Shown here: piece after piece, positions 31,079 to 39,412 of the stretch
Numbering within the stretch: the first letter of the stretch is position 1
Layout of the letters: each line of letters opens with the position of its first letter
Assembly: GCA_020638695.1 (NCBI GenBank)
Contig: JACKIB010000010.1
Span: 62,001-126,000 of the forward strand
Origin: Planctomycetota bacterium
Lineage (GTDB): Bacteria > Planctomycetota > UBA1135 > UBA2386
Direction: 5' to 3'
DNA: 64,000 bases
Notes under the pieces: model-generated
What the model was told of the DNA's origin: nothing
What the model saw: the letters and a program-made list of their open reading frames with translations, nothing else
Databases searched by the model: none
Position numbers and translations under genes: made by a program

Positions 31079-32590
31079 ATGAGTGCCAGTCCGATTGCCG
31101 GAGGGGGAACGCCCGCGCTGCAGAATCGGGTCTACTCGGGGCTGAAGTGGGTCGGCATCACCATGGTGCTGCTGCGCTGCACGCGGTTCGTCACCACCGC
31201 AGTGCTCACCTGGTTGCTGCTGCCGGCGGTGTTCGACGAGATGACGCTGGCGCTCGCGGTGGTCGGGTCGCTCGGCGTGGTGCGCGAGTTCGGGTTGGGG
31301 CAGGCCTACGTGCAGATGAAGGTCCGGGACGACGCCCACCTCGCTGCGGCCAAGGACACCGCATTCACCCTGACGATGGCCTTCAACCTGGGGCTGTTCG
31401 TCCTCGCTTGGACGGCCATTCCGTGGATCGCCGAGTACTACCCCAAACACCCGGGACTCGCGCCGATCCTGCGCGTGGTGTTCCTCACCTTCGTGCTCGA
31501 TGCGTTCGCCAACACCCCGGGCTACATCCTGCACAAGGACCTGCGCTTCCGACACTTCTCCGCCACCGAGATGTGGGCCGGGGTCACCAACGCGGTGATC
31601 GCGATCGGCATGGCGCTGGGCGGGCTGGAGGTGTGGAGCCTGGTCGGCGGCTTCCTCGGTTCGCGCGCGATCCAGGCCGTGCAGTTGTTCCACTACTCCG
31701 GCTACCGCCCGCGGCTACGCATCGATCGATCGATCGCCAGCGAGCTGTTCCACTTCGGCAAGTACATGTGGGGCTTCGCCGCGCTGTCGGCAGTCGGCGG
31801 GATGTTCGACCGGCTGGTGATGGGGCACGCGGCGAACATCGGCAAGGGTGAACTCGGGATGTACGGGATCGCCAGCAACCTGTGTCTGTTGCCGGCCACG
31901 CAGATCACGTTCTTGGTGGGCCGCATCGCCTTCCCTGCGCTGAGCCAGATCCGTGACGATACCGCCGAACTGCGCCGGGCCTTCCTCAAGGCGCTCAACC
32001 ACGTGTCGGTCTTGGCGATCCCGGTGGGCTTCGGACTGTGGGCGGTAGCGCCCGACCTGGTCGCCGTGTGCTACGGGAAGAACTTCCAGGGGATCGCGCC
32101 GATCGTCGCGGTGTTGGCCTTCTACGGCATGCTGATGGCGGTGGCCTCGGTCTCCGGCCCGACGTTCCAGGCGATCGGCAAGCCGCAGGTGTTGTTCCAC
32201 GCGAGCTTGGTGCACCACGCGATCCTGTTCCCCCTGGTCTTGTGGCTGCTGCGCTACGGGGTGCTCGGGGTCGCGGTCGGCATCTTCGTGCCGTTGGTCG
32301 TGTCGTCGGCGATCGGTTTCGTGCTCGTGGCCCGCTGCCTGACTCTGCGGGCCTCCACACTGCTGGTTCCGATCGCCAAGACCCTGGTCGCGGGCGGCGC
32401 GATGGCGTTGTGCGTGAAGCTGCTGCAGTCGGCCCTCGGTCCGAACACCAAGGAGTCGGTCCGGTTGGCGCTGTCGGTCGCCGCGGGTGTGGCGGTGTAC
32501 TTCGCCATCATCCGCTTGACGCACCGCGACCTTCTCAAGGAGTTCCGCCAGACCATGCGGCGCACCGCGGTCGCGTCGGAGGGAGCATGA
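31079..32590 (+). CDS. Polysaccharide flippase (Wzx-like, MOP superfamily)
   Basis: 503 residues from the ATG at 31079. Twelve or more hydrophobic segments are seen, e.g. FNLGLFVLAWTAIPWIAEYY, AILFPLVLWLLRYGVLGVAVGIFVPLVVSSAIGF. The N-terminal pattern (GLKWVGITMVLLRCTRFVTTAVLTWLLLP), VREFGLGQAYVQ and YILHKDLRFRHFS are typical of the PF13440 polysaccharide synthase group (teichuronic acid/O-antigen-unit flippases). It moves lipid-linked glycan units across the inner membrane. The TGA overlaps the ATG of the next gene, a GT2, so the two are coupled. Confidence 0.9.
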   Translation: MSASPIAGGGTPALQNRVYSGLKWVGITMVLLRCTRFVTTAVLTWLLLPAVFDEMTLALAVVGSLGVVREFGLGQAYVQMKVRDDAHLAAAKDTAFTLTMAFNLGLFVLAWTAIPWIAEYYPKHPGLAPILRVVFLTFVLDAFANTPGYILHKDLRFRHFSATEMWAGVTNAVIAIGMALGGLEVWSLVGGFLGSRAIQAVQLFHYSGYRPRLRIDRSIASELFHFGKYMWGFAALSAVGGMFDRLVMGHAANIGKGELGMYGIASNLCLLPATQITFLVGRIAFPALSQIRDDTAELRRAFLKALNHVSVLAIPVGFGLWAVAPDLVAVCYGKNFQGIAPIVAVLAFYGMLMAVASVSGPTFQAIGKPQVLFHASLVHHAILFPLVLWLLRYGVLGVAVGIFVPLVVSSAIGFVLVARCLTLRASTLLVPIAKTLVAGGAMALCVKLLQSALGPNTKESVRLALSVAAGVAVYFAIIRLTHRDLLKEFRQTMRRTAVASEGA

Positions 32591-33555
32591 CGTTGGCGGA
32601 GTCGATTCCGTCCCGCAGCGCCGTGTCCACCGGGGCCCCGGGGAAGCGCGTCTCGATCGGCCTACCGGTGTTCAACGGCGCGGCGTACCTGCGCGAGGCG
32701 ATCGAGTCGATCCTGCAGCAGACCTACTGCGAGTTCGAGTTGGTCGTCACCGACAACGCGTCCACCGATGCGACACAGTCGATCTGTGAGGAGTTCGTCG
32801 CCAGGGATCCGCGGGTCCGCTACGTGCGCCTGCCGGAGAACATCGGCGCAGCGCCGAACTTCAATCGCGCATTCGAGCTGTGCTCCGGCGAGCTGTTCAA
32901 GTGGGCCGCGCACGACGACCTGCTCGACCCGCGCTTCCTCGAGGAATGCGTCGCTGCACTCGACGCGAACCCCTCCGCGGTGTTGGCCTATCCGCGGTCG
33001 GTGGTCATCGGCAGCGATGGTGCGGAGATCGAGCCGTACACCCTGAAGCTGCCGACCGATCACGACGACCCGGTGCGGCGCTTCGACAGCTTGGTGCGCG
33101 GCGGCCACAAGTGCTTCGAGGTGTTCGGGTTGATCCGTCGATCCGCGCTGCTGGCCACGCCGCTGATGGGTTCGTATTCGCACGGTGATGGCGTGCTGCT
33201 GGCACGTTTGGCGCTGCGCGGCCGGTTCGCCGAGGTCCCGGAGCCGTTGTTCTTTCCGCGTCGGCACGAACAGCAGTCGATGGCGATGCTCAACGAGGAC
33301 AAGCCGAAGGGTCGCGAGCGCAGCATCGATTACGTCAGCTATGCGGCGTGGTTCGACTCGAGGCTCCGCGGCAAGCGGGTCTACCCGACGGTGCGGATGG
33401 GAATCGAGTTCGGCAAGTCGGTGTTGGGTGCGCCGATCGGTCTGATTGGTCGGTTGCGTTGCATCGGGTCGCTGTTTCGGTGGGCCTGGATCTACCGCGG
33501 GATGTTGCGCGGCGATCTGAAGCGCTGGCTGCGCCTTTCGCGCGGGACCCGCTGA
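32587..33555 (+). CDS. Family 2 glycosyltransferase
   Basis: 322 residues; the ATG overlaps the flippase stop (ATGA). GT-A fold: VSIGLPVFNGAAYLREAIESIL, VVTDNASTDATQSICEEF, and a DxD-like AAHDDLLDP. A later YSHGDGVLLARLALRG places the typical acidic acceptor region. No transmembrane domain. It transfers a sugar from a nucleotide donor, presumably to the glycan exported by the adjacent flippase (inference). Confidence 0.9.
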   Translation: MTLAESIPSRSAVSTGAPGKRVSIGLPVFNGAAYLREAIESILQQTYCEFELVVTDNASTDATQSICEEFVARDPRVRYVRLPENIGAAPNFNRAFELCSGELFKWAAHDDLLDPRFLEECVAALDANPSAVLAYPRSVVIGSDGAEIEPYTLKLPTDHDDPVRRFDSLVRGGHKCFEVFGLIRRSALLATPLMGSYSHGDGVLLARLALRGRFAEVPEPLFFPRRHEQQSMAMLNEDKPKGRERSIDYVSYAAWFDSRLRGKRVYPTVRMGIEFGKSVLGAPIGLIGRLRCIGSLFRWAWIYRGMLRGDLKRWLRLSRGTR

Positions 33556-33703
33556 CCGATCCGCGCACCCCGCACGCGGCGCGAGAGGGTCACGTCGGCC
33601 GGGCTCGACCGCTTCTTCGTCGTTGTCCAGGAGGGTGGGAAGAAGCAGCGACTGCGACCGTCTTCCTGCGCTGCCCCCCCCCGACACTTCTCCGAGGAGA
33701 CGC

Positions 33704-34891
33704 ATGAGACGCACAAGTCCCCGATGGGTGGCCGCGTGCACGTTGGCCGCGGCAGTTCTAGCTGGTGGTTGCGCACGGTTCGAAGGACTGCGGGCGCCGG
33801 AACTCGGCCAAGCCGAACGGGCGCAGCAGCAGGTCGTGCCCGCCCGGCCCGCAACGCCCCCGATCCCGGTGCCCGTAGGGGTGCGCGGTGACGAGATGGT
33901 GGTCAGCGGACCGTTCCGCCACGAGAACCTCGCGGTGTTTCTGATCCGGAACCCGGACGAGAAACGCACCGCGCGCAAGGTCCTCACCTTGGAGGAAGCG
34001 ATGGCGCAGAAGAAGGTCGAAGTGCACGAGACCGGTGAAGTCCAACAGCTCACAATCCGCAACCTCGATCCCGACGTCGACATCTTCGTGCAGTCCGGCG
34101 ACATCGTCCGCGGCGGCAAACAGGACCGCGTGTTGCAGAAGGACCTGCTGTTGAGTGCCAAGGCTGGTCACGTGCCGCTGGAGAGCTTCTGTGTGGAATC
34201 CGGGCGGTGGAACTACCGGTCGGAACTCGGGGCGCCGGCCAGTGTCGTCATAGGGTGCGGCGCAAGTCCTGATGCGAGCTTCCGATGGGACCGGTTCGTA
34301 GCGTCGAGCAACTCTCTGGCGACCAACGAGCTCAAGCGTGCGGTGAGAGTCGCGAAGGACCAACGCGAGGTGTGGAGCGAGGTGGCCAAGGTGCAGAACG
34401 CGTTGGCGGGCAAGGTCGCCAGGCGTGGGCTCGGAGATTCCTCCATCCTCAATGCGTCGGGCAGCCTCGAGCTGTCGCTGAGCGACGCGATGGTGCGGAA
34501 GGCGGCATCGGCGTACGAGAAGGCGCTCCTCGAGGTGGGCAGCGGCCAGGCGCACGTGGTCGGCTTCGCCATCACTATCAATGGCAGACTGAACAGCGCC
34601 GAGGGGTATGCCACCAGCGACCTGTTCAGCCGCCTATGGCCGAAGCTGCTGAAGGCCGCCGCCATCGAGGCGGTGGCGAAGAAGCCCGAAAAGGCCGCCG
34701 CCGCGTCGCCGACGAGCGTCGATCGAGTGCGCGATTTCCTGGCCATACCGGCGAGCACCCAGGGATTCCGCGAAGATGTCGACGGCCGCATTCGCCTGGT
34801 GACCGCGGACGGCGCCTCCAAGTTCTTCGCCGAGACCCGTGACCGCGACGCGGGGTTCGCCTGGGTTCACCGGTCGTACCTCGCCAAGTAG
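33704..34891 (+). CDS. ARPP-1 (DUF6569) domain lipoprotein
   Basis: 395 residues from the ATG at 33704, preceded by GAGGAGA at good spacing. Lipoprotein signal with LAGGC. The conserved family order is visible: SGPFRHENLAVFLI, LTLEEAM, VQQLTIRNLDPDVDIFVQSGDIVRGGKQDRVLQKDLLL, and FCVESGRW. ARPP-1 domains are found in bacterial surface proteins; function unknown. The C-terminal half (about 200-395) is not otherwise recognised. It converges with the kinase gene. Confidence 0.8.
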   Translation: MRRTSPRWVAACTLAAAVLAGGCARFEGLRAPELGQAERAQQQVVPARPATPPIPVPVGVRGDEMVVSGPFRHENLAVFLIRNPDEKRTARKVLTLEEAMAQKKVEVHETGEVQQLTIRNLDPDVDIFVQSGDIVRGGKQDRVLQKDLLLSAKAGHVPLESFCVESGRWNYRSELGAPASVVIGCGASPDASFRWDRFVASSNSLATNELKRAVRVAKDQREVWSEVAKVQNALAGKVARRGLGDSSILNASGSLELSLSDAMVRKAASAYEKALLEVGSGQAHVVGFAITINGRLNSAEGYATSDLFSRLWPKLLKAAAIEAVAKKPEKAAAASPTSVDRVRDFLAIPASTQGFREDVDGRIRLVTADGASKFFAETRDRDAGFAWVHRSYLAK

Positions 34892-34904
34892 CGCCGGCGA
34901 GGGA

Positions 34905-37900
34905 TCACCGAGTCTCTCCGCGCGCCGCGGCGGGTTCACCGAGCAGCTTGGTCGCTTCGCCGTGCAGGGCGCCGAGTTCGCGACGGTAGGAGTCCGGCAA
35001 CCCGGTCTGCCGCGCACGCCAGCGCACTGCCATCGCGAGGCTCGCCCGCGCCGCGGCGCGTTCACCCGCCGCGTGTTGCGCGAGAGCGAGCACGTACAAG
35101 TCGTGGGCGACCTCCCGGTCCAACTGGGTGCGCAGGTTCTCGAGCAGCAGGGCGATTGCCTCGCGGTGACGTCCGGTGCGGTAGTCCGCCAACGCCAGGG
35201 TGTTTCGACAGTAGAGTCGGTCCTGCTCGCTGGTGGCGCCACGCAGCGCTCGCTCGGCCAGGACCCTGGCTTGCTCTGCTCGCGCCGCCGGACCCGGCAG
35301 GACCACGAGGGCCCACGCGAGACCGTTGCAGGCCATCGGGTCGTTCGGATTGGCGTCGTGTTCCTTGCGCGTTCGCTCGATCTCCCGCTCCGCGAGCTGT
35401 TCGGGCGAAGGCTCGGGCGATGCGACCAGGGTGAGCGCACGAGTTCCGGTGGTGGTGGGCGCAGATAGTAGCGGAAAGTCCCAGTCGAGACCGAGCTCGG
35501 CGAGAAGCCGACGGATCCCACGCAGATCCCAGAGCACGAGCGAGTCGCTGTCGTGTGCCGAGACGCCGACGAGCTTGCTGCCATCACCCGAGAAGCACAT
35601 GCCCGACAGGCGTCGCTGGTGTGGGTCGGTCAGCTCGGCCACCAGTAGGCCGCGCTCCACGTCGCGGACCTGGATGATGCCGTTGGGTTGTGCGATCGCG
35701 AGCAGGTATCGCTTGCTGGCTTCGGAACCGGCACTGGACCGCGCCTCCAGCAGCGGCGAGAAAGCGACGAACAGCCCCTGCGACAGGGCGCCCGCCGCGG
35801 ACAGCGTGGGGCCCTCGGCGAAAGAAACCGTGTTCCACAGGCGCACCCGATCGCCAGTGGTCGCCAGCCAGCGTCCGTCCGGGCTGAACTCGACCTGGCT
35901 CATCGCCCCGGTCGCGAGCTCGGCGACCAACGCCCCGGTACGCGCGTTCCACACCTTGGCGCCCGCCGTCCAGCTTCCGGTCGCGACCAAGCGACCGTCC
36001 GGACTGACCGCGCTGTAGCGGACGTCGTCATGCGGGCCGAGCGACACCGCCGGTCCATCGCGGGCGCCCGGGCGAATCACCCACGCGCCATCGAAGCGGG
36101 GAATCGCCAGCAATCCCTGCGCGGACCGAGCGATCCGTGACGACATGCGGTGTTCGGGGAGCGGGATCCTGGTCGGTGGACCCATTCGGGTGATCAATCC
36201 CTGGGTCGCCAACGGCCAGCTCTGCAGTCCCGCTTCGCCGAGTACCAGCAGGGAGTCGGTTCCGGCGAACTGCAACACGCCACCGGAGCGCGGGACGAAC
36301 CCGAGGCGCCGACCGCGGGCACCGTCGAACAGCTCCAGTCCATTCTCGGAGCTCACCGCGAGCAGCTCGCCGTCCGGGCTGGCCGCACAGTCGACGTAGT
36401 GCCCCGATCCGCCGGGGCCGAACCCCAGAGTGCGGTAGACCAACCCCGGGTCGAACTCCCAAAGCCCCACCGTCTTCTCGTCCTGATGCAGCATCAGCAT
36501 GCGGCACTCGGTCGTGGACCGGATCGCCAGCAAGCGCCCGGGCCACCAGGCGCGCAGCAACTTCTCTCCGGTCGGGACGCGGAACACCGCCAGTCCGGCA
36601 TCCCACCAGGTGTGGGAAACCAACAGCTCGCCACCTTCGTGCATCGACAGGCGCATGCCACCACCCAGGTGCTCGAAGGTCCGCAAGCGTTCACCGCTGG
36701 TTGCGTCGAGCAGGACGATGCCCTGGTTCGTCGGTCCGAAGGCGAACGCCCTGCCGTCCGGCGTGAAGGCTGCCCCGCCGCACGCGCTGCTCTCCAAGTG
36801 CCTCACCTTTCCGCTGGCCAGATCGACGATCTCGAGGTTCCCGTCGGGTGTCGAGAAGCCCGCGCACCGGTGGTCGGGTGACAGCACCGCGTTGTCGGTC
36901 CAGTTGCGCGCGCCCGGCGGCACTCGGGGCCTCGGCAGCTCGGAGAGCCGAGCGCCGTCGGTGGTGTACATCCGACACGCCCCATCGGTCAGTCGAACGA
37001 CCACGCGATTGCCGGCGACGGCGAACGAATGCACGCCGCCGAGCGCGAGGAGGTCGTGCGGCGCCGGGCGACCACGACCCGGCAGCTCGGTCAGCCGCAG
37101 CTCCTGGCCGCGCAGCACCGCGAGCCGCGAACCCGAGGTGAAGCAGATCCGCTCCACGGTGCCCACCCCATGCAGTGTGGCGACCGGTCGTCCATCGCTG
37201 ACCGCCGCGACCACCACGGCATCCGGGCGGCGATTGCCGGGCGCGTAGGCGAGCAACTCGGCTTTCGGATCGATGTCCGCGGGAGTCGCGATCCCCGTGG
37301 TGTCCACCTGCCAGCGCCGCAGGCAACGGATGTCGGGACGCGTGAGGCAGGCGATCGCCGCCCGTCGCAGCTCGGCGGTCTGTTCGCCACTGCGGCCAGG
37401 CAACAGGTCGCGCGCCGCCACCACCGCGGCCAACGCGCCGAAGCGCTGGCCGATGCGTCCGCTACTGCTCAGCGCACTTGCACGTTCGATGTGGCTGCGC
37501 CACAGTCGAGCGAGCGCGTCCTGTTTGGCACGGGACTCCGCCTGCTCGGCTTCGCGCGTGGTCTCGAGCGCCAGACGCAGGTCGTGGTCGTGATTCACGA
37601 TGAGCGTGGCGACGACTGCCAGGCAGGCGACCACTACCGTCGCGATCGCGGCGGATGCCGGGTGGCGCCGGCACCACCGCACGGCACGCGCCGCAGCGGA
37701 CGGCACGCGCGCTGCGACCGGTCGCCCGCCGAGCCACGCGCGGAGTTCCGCGGCAAACTCGGCCGCACTGCTGTATCGATTGCTCGGGTGGTGTGCGATC
37801 GCCTTCAACGCGACGGCTGCCAAGTCCCGAGGCAAACCTGGGCGCAGCTGGCGCGGATCGGGAGGGTCGCCGAGCTCGATCGCCCGCAGCACATCCTGTA

Positions 37901-38693
37901 CCGACTCGCCGAGGAACGGGCGTCGCCCGGCGACGAGCTCGTACAGCGTCACGCCGAGCGAGAACACGTCGCTGCGGCGGTCGATTCCCTGACCACTGGC
38001 CTGCTCGGGTGACATGTAGTACGGGGTCCCGGCGAACGCGCCGGTGCGCGTCAGCGACGGTAGGTCCGCGTCCTGTGCCAAACCGAAGTCGGTCAGCACC
38101 GGGTTGTCGTTCCCGCGCACCAGGATGTTCGCCGGCTTGACGTCGCGGTGGACGACTCCGGCCGCGTGTGCGTGCTCCAGGGCATCGGCGACCTGGGCGA
38201 TCAGTTCGACGACCTCCCGCAGCGATCGCGGTGTGGCATCGATCGGTGCGCCGTCGATGCGTTCCATTGCATAGCCGGGTGTGGGGCCTTCGAGCACCGC
38301 CACCACCTTCACGATCGCTCGATGGTCGAGGCGAGCAAGCGTTCGCGCCTCGCGCTGCATTCGCGCCACCGAGCCCGCGGACAGGGTCGCTCCCGGAGCG
38401 ATGGTCTTCAGTGCGACCACCCGTCCCAGCGACATCTGCAGGGCCTCGTACACCACGCCCATACCGCCGCGTCCGAGTTCGCGCAGCACGGCGAAGTCGC
38501 CGAACACCAGGCCTTCGCCCGATGCCGCCCCGTGTTCCGCGCGTTCGGGACCGGTCGGCGCCTCGAGCAACGGGGCGAGCAGATCGCTCAGGTCGGGGTG
38601 CGATTTCAGTAGCTCGGCATCGGAGCACTCGGGGCTCCGCGCGTGCTGTAGCCAGAGCTGCATGGCGCGTTCCAGTCGAATCTCGTGGCTCAT
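34905..38693 (-). CDS. Ser/Thr protein kinase with transmembrane helix, WD40-like repeats and TPR-like tail
   Basis: 1262 residues. The kinase domain (about 65-325) has the glycine loop ELGRGGMGVVYE, Lys96 (VALK), HRDVKPANI (182-190) and DFG (202-204), all intact. A single membrane helix (AAIATVVVACLAVVATLIV, about 348-366) puts the rest outside. About 450-1080 is a series of WD40-like blades (e.g. VSPDGRLVATGSWTAGAKVWNARTG, FSPDGRWLATTGDRVRLWN). The tail (about 1110-1260) has TPR-like helices. This layout is typical of planctomycete PknB-type kinases. The ATG overlaps the stop of an ECF sigma gene, so the kinase may phosphorylate or be controlled with that sigma factor. Confidence 0.93.
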   Translation of the reverse strand: MSHEIRLERAMQLWLQHARSPECSDAELLKSHPDLSDLLAPLLEAPTGPERAEHGAASGEGLVFGDFAVLRELGRGGMGVVYEALQMSLGRVVALKTIAPGATLSAGSVARMQREARTLARLDHRAIVKVVAVLEGPTPGYAMERIDGAPIDATPRSLREVVELIAQVADALEHAHAAGVVHRDVKPANILVRGNDNPVLTDFGLAQDADLPSLTRTGAFAGTPYYMSPEQASGQGIDRRSDVFSLGVTLYELVAGRRPFLGESVQDVLRAIELGDPPDPRQLRPGLPRDLAAVALKAIAHHPSNRYSSAAEFAAELRAWLGGRPVAARVPSAAARAVRWCRRHPASAAIATVVVACLAVVATLIVNHDHDLRLALETTREAEQAESRAKQDALARLWRSHIERASALSSSGRIGQRFGALAAVVAARDLLPGRSGEQTAELRRAAIACLTRPDIRCLRRWQVDTTGIATPADIDPKAELLAYAPGNRRPDAVVVAAVSDGRPVATLHGVGTVERICFTSGSRLAVLRGQELRLTELPGRGRPAPHDLLALGGVHSFAVAGNRVVVRLTDGACRMYTTDGARLSELPRPRVPPGARNWTDNAVLSPDHRCAGFSTPDGNLEIVDLASGKVRHLESSACGGAAFTPDGRAFAFGPTNQGIVLLDATSGERLRTFEHLGGGMRLSMHEGGELLVSHTWWDAGLAVFRVPTGEKLLRAWWPGRLLAIRSTTECRMLMLHQDEKTVGLWEFDPGLVYRTLGFGPGGSGHYVDCAASPDGELLAVSSENGLELFDGARGRRLGFVPRSGGVLQFAGTDSLLVLGEAGLQSWPLATQGLITRMGPPTRIPLPEHRMSSRIARSAQGLLAIPRFDGAWVIRPGARDGPAVSLGPHDDVRYSAVSPDGRLVATGSWTAGAKVWNARTGALVAELATGAMSQVEFSPDGRWLATTGDRVRLWNTVSFAEGPTLSAAGALSQGLFVAFSPLLEARSSAGSEASKRYLLAIAQPNGIIQVRDVERGLLVAELTDPHQRRLSGMCFSGDGSKLVGVSAHDSDSLVLWDLRGIRRLLAELGLDWDFPLLSAPTTTGTRALTLVASPEPSPEQLAEREIERTRKEHDANPNDPMACNGLAWALVVLPGPAARAEQARVLAERALRGATSEQDRLYCRNTLALADYRTGRHREAIALLLENLRTQLDREVAHDLYVLALAQHAAGERAAARASLAMAVRWRARQTGLPDSYRRELGALHGEATKLLGEPAAARGETR

Positions 38694-39334
38694 CCCGGGG
38701 GGTCCTGCTCGGAGCGAAGTGCCGGGGAGAGATCACCGGATTGGAGCTGCTGGATCTTCTTCCCGAGTTTGGGCAGGGCCCGGGCAAAGCGCATCTGTGC
38801 GGCCTTGATCCCGATCCCGAGCTGCGCGGCGCATTCCGCGAACTCGAGCTCGCGGTAGCCGCGCAGCAGGACGATCTCGCGGTCTGCGGGCTCGAGCAGT
38901 TCCACGGCGAGGCGGATCATGGCGCGTTCCTCCGCCTTGGCCACCGCTTCGCTCGGCTTGGTGTGTGCCTGGAGTCGGGGGTCGAGAACGATGGAGGAAC
39001 GCGACGGTAGCGCGTCCTGACGTCGCGGGTCGCGCCGCTGCGCGGCTTGGTGGTCCTGGGCGTCGCGCAGGTTGTTCTCGACGATGCGTGCCAGCAGGGC
39101 GCGGAACGCGTTGCGATCGCGCAGCAGGAACCGCGGGCCGTCGCGGAGCACATCGACCACGGCGTCTTGCACGAAGTCCCAGGTCTCACCGCGTTGGCGC
39201 AGGTGTGGGCCCAGTCGGGCCCGCACCAGGTCACATATCCAAGGCAGCTCCTCGTGGAGCAGTGTCGCAAGTGCCGATTCGTCACCCGCGCTCCAGCGGT
39301 GAAGCAGTGCGACGAAGTCATCGGGCGCGGGCAC
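38690..39334 (-). CDS. ECF-type sigma factor paired with Ser/Thr kinase
   Basis: 214 residues. Region 2 (ALATLLHEELPWICDLVRARLG, ETWDFVQDAVVDVLRDGPRF, RALLARIVENNLRDAQD) and region 4 (LEPADREIVLLRGYRELEFAECAAQLGIGIKAAQMRFARAL) are recognisable though diverged. The stop overlaps the kinase start by four bases. Family knowledge: in planctomycetes such sigma factors lack an anti-sigma gene and sit next to a kinase, which is thought to control them by phosphorylation. No dedicated anti-sigma is visible here either. Confidence 0.87.
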   Translation of the reverse strand: MPAPDDFVALLHRWSAGDESALATLLHEELPWICDLVRARLGPHLRQRGETWDFVQDAVVDVLRDGPRFLLRDRNAFRALLARIVENNLRDAQDHQAAQRRDPRRQDALPSRSSIVLDPRLQAHTKPSEAVAKAEERAMIRLAVELLEPADREIVLLRGYRELEFAECAAQLGIGIKAAQMRFARALPKLGKKIQQLQSGDLSPALRSEQDPPG

Positions 39335-39412
39335 GGTCGGTCATTGCAGCACGCACACCCCGACGCGGGAAGGGGTGAGCGGGCGATGCCACGTGCCCGG
39401 TCGGCGCGCACG

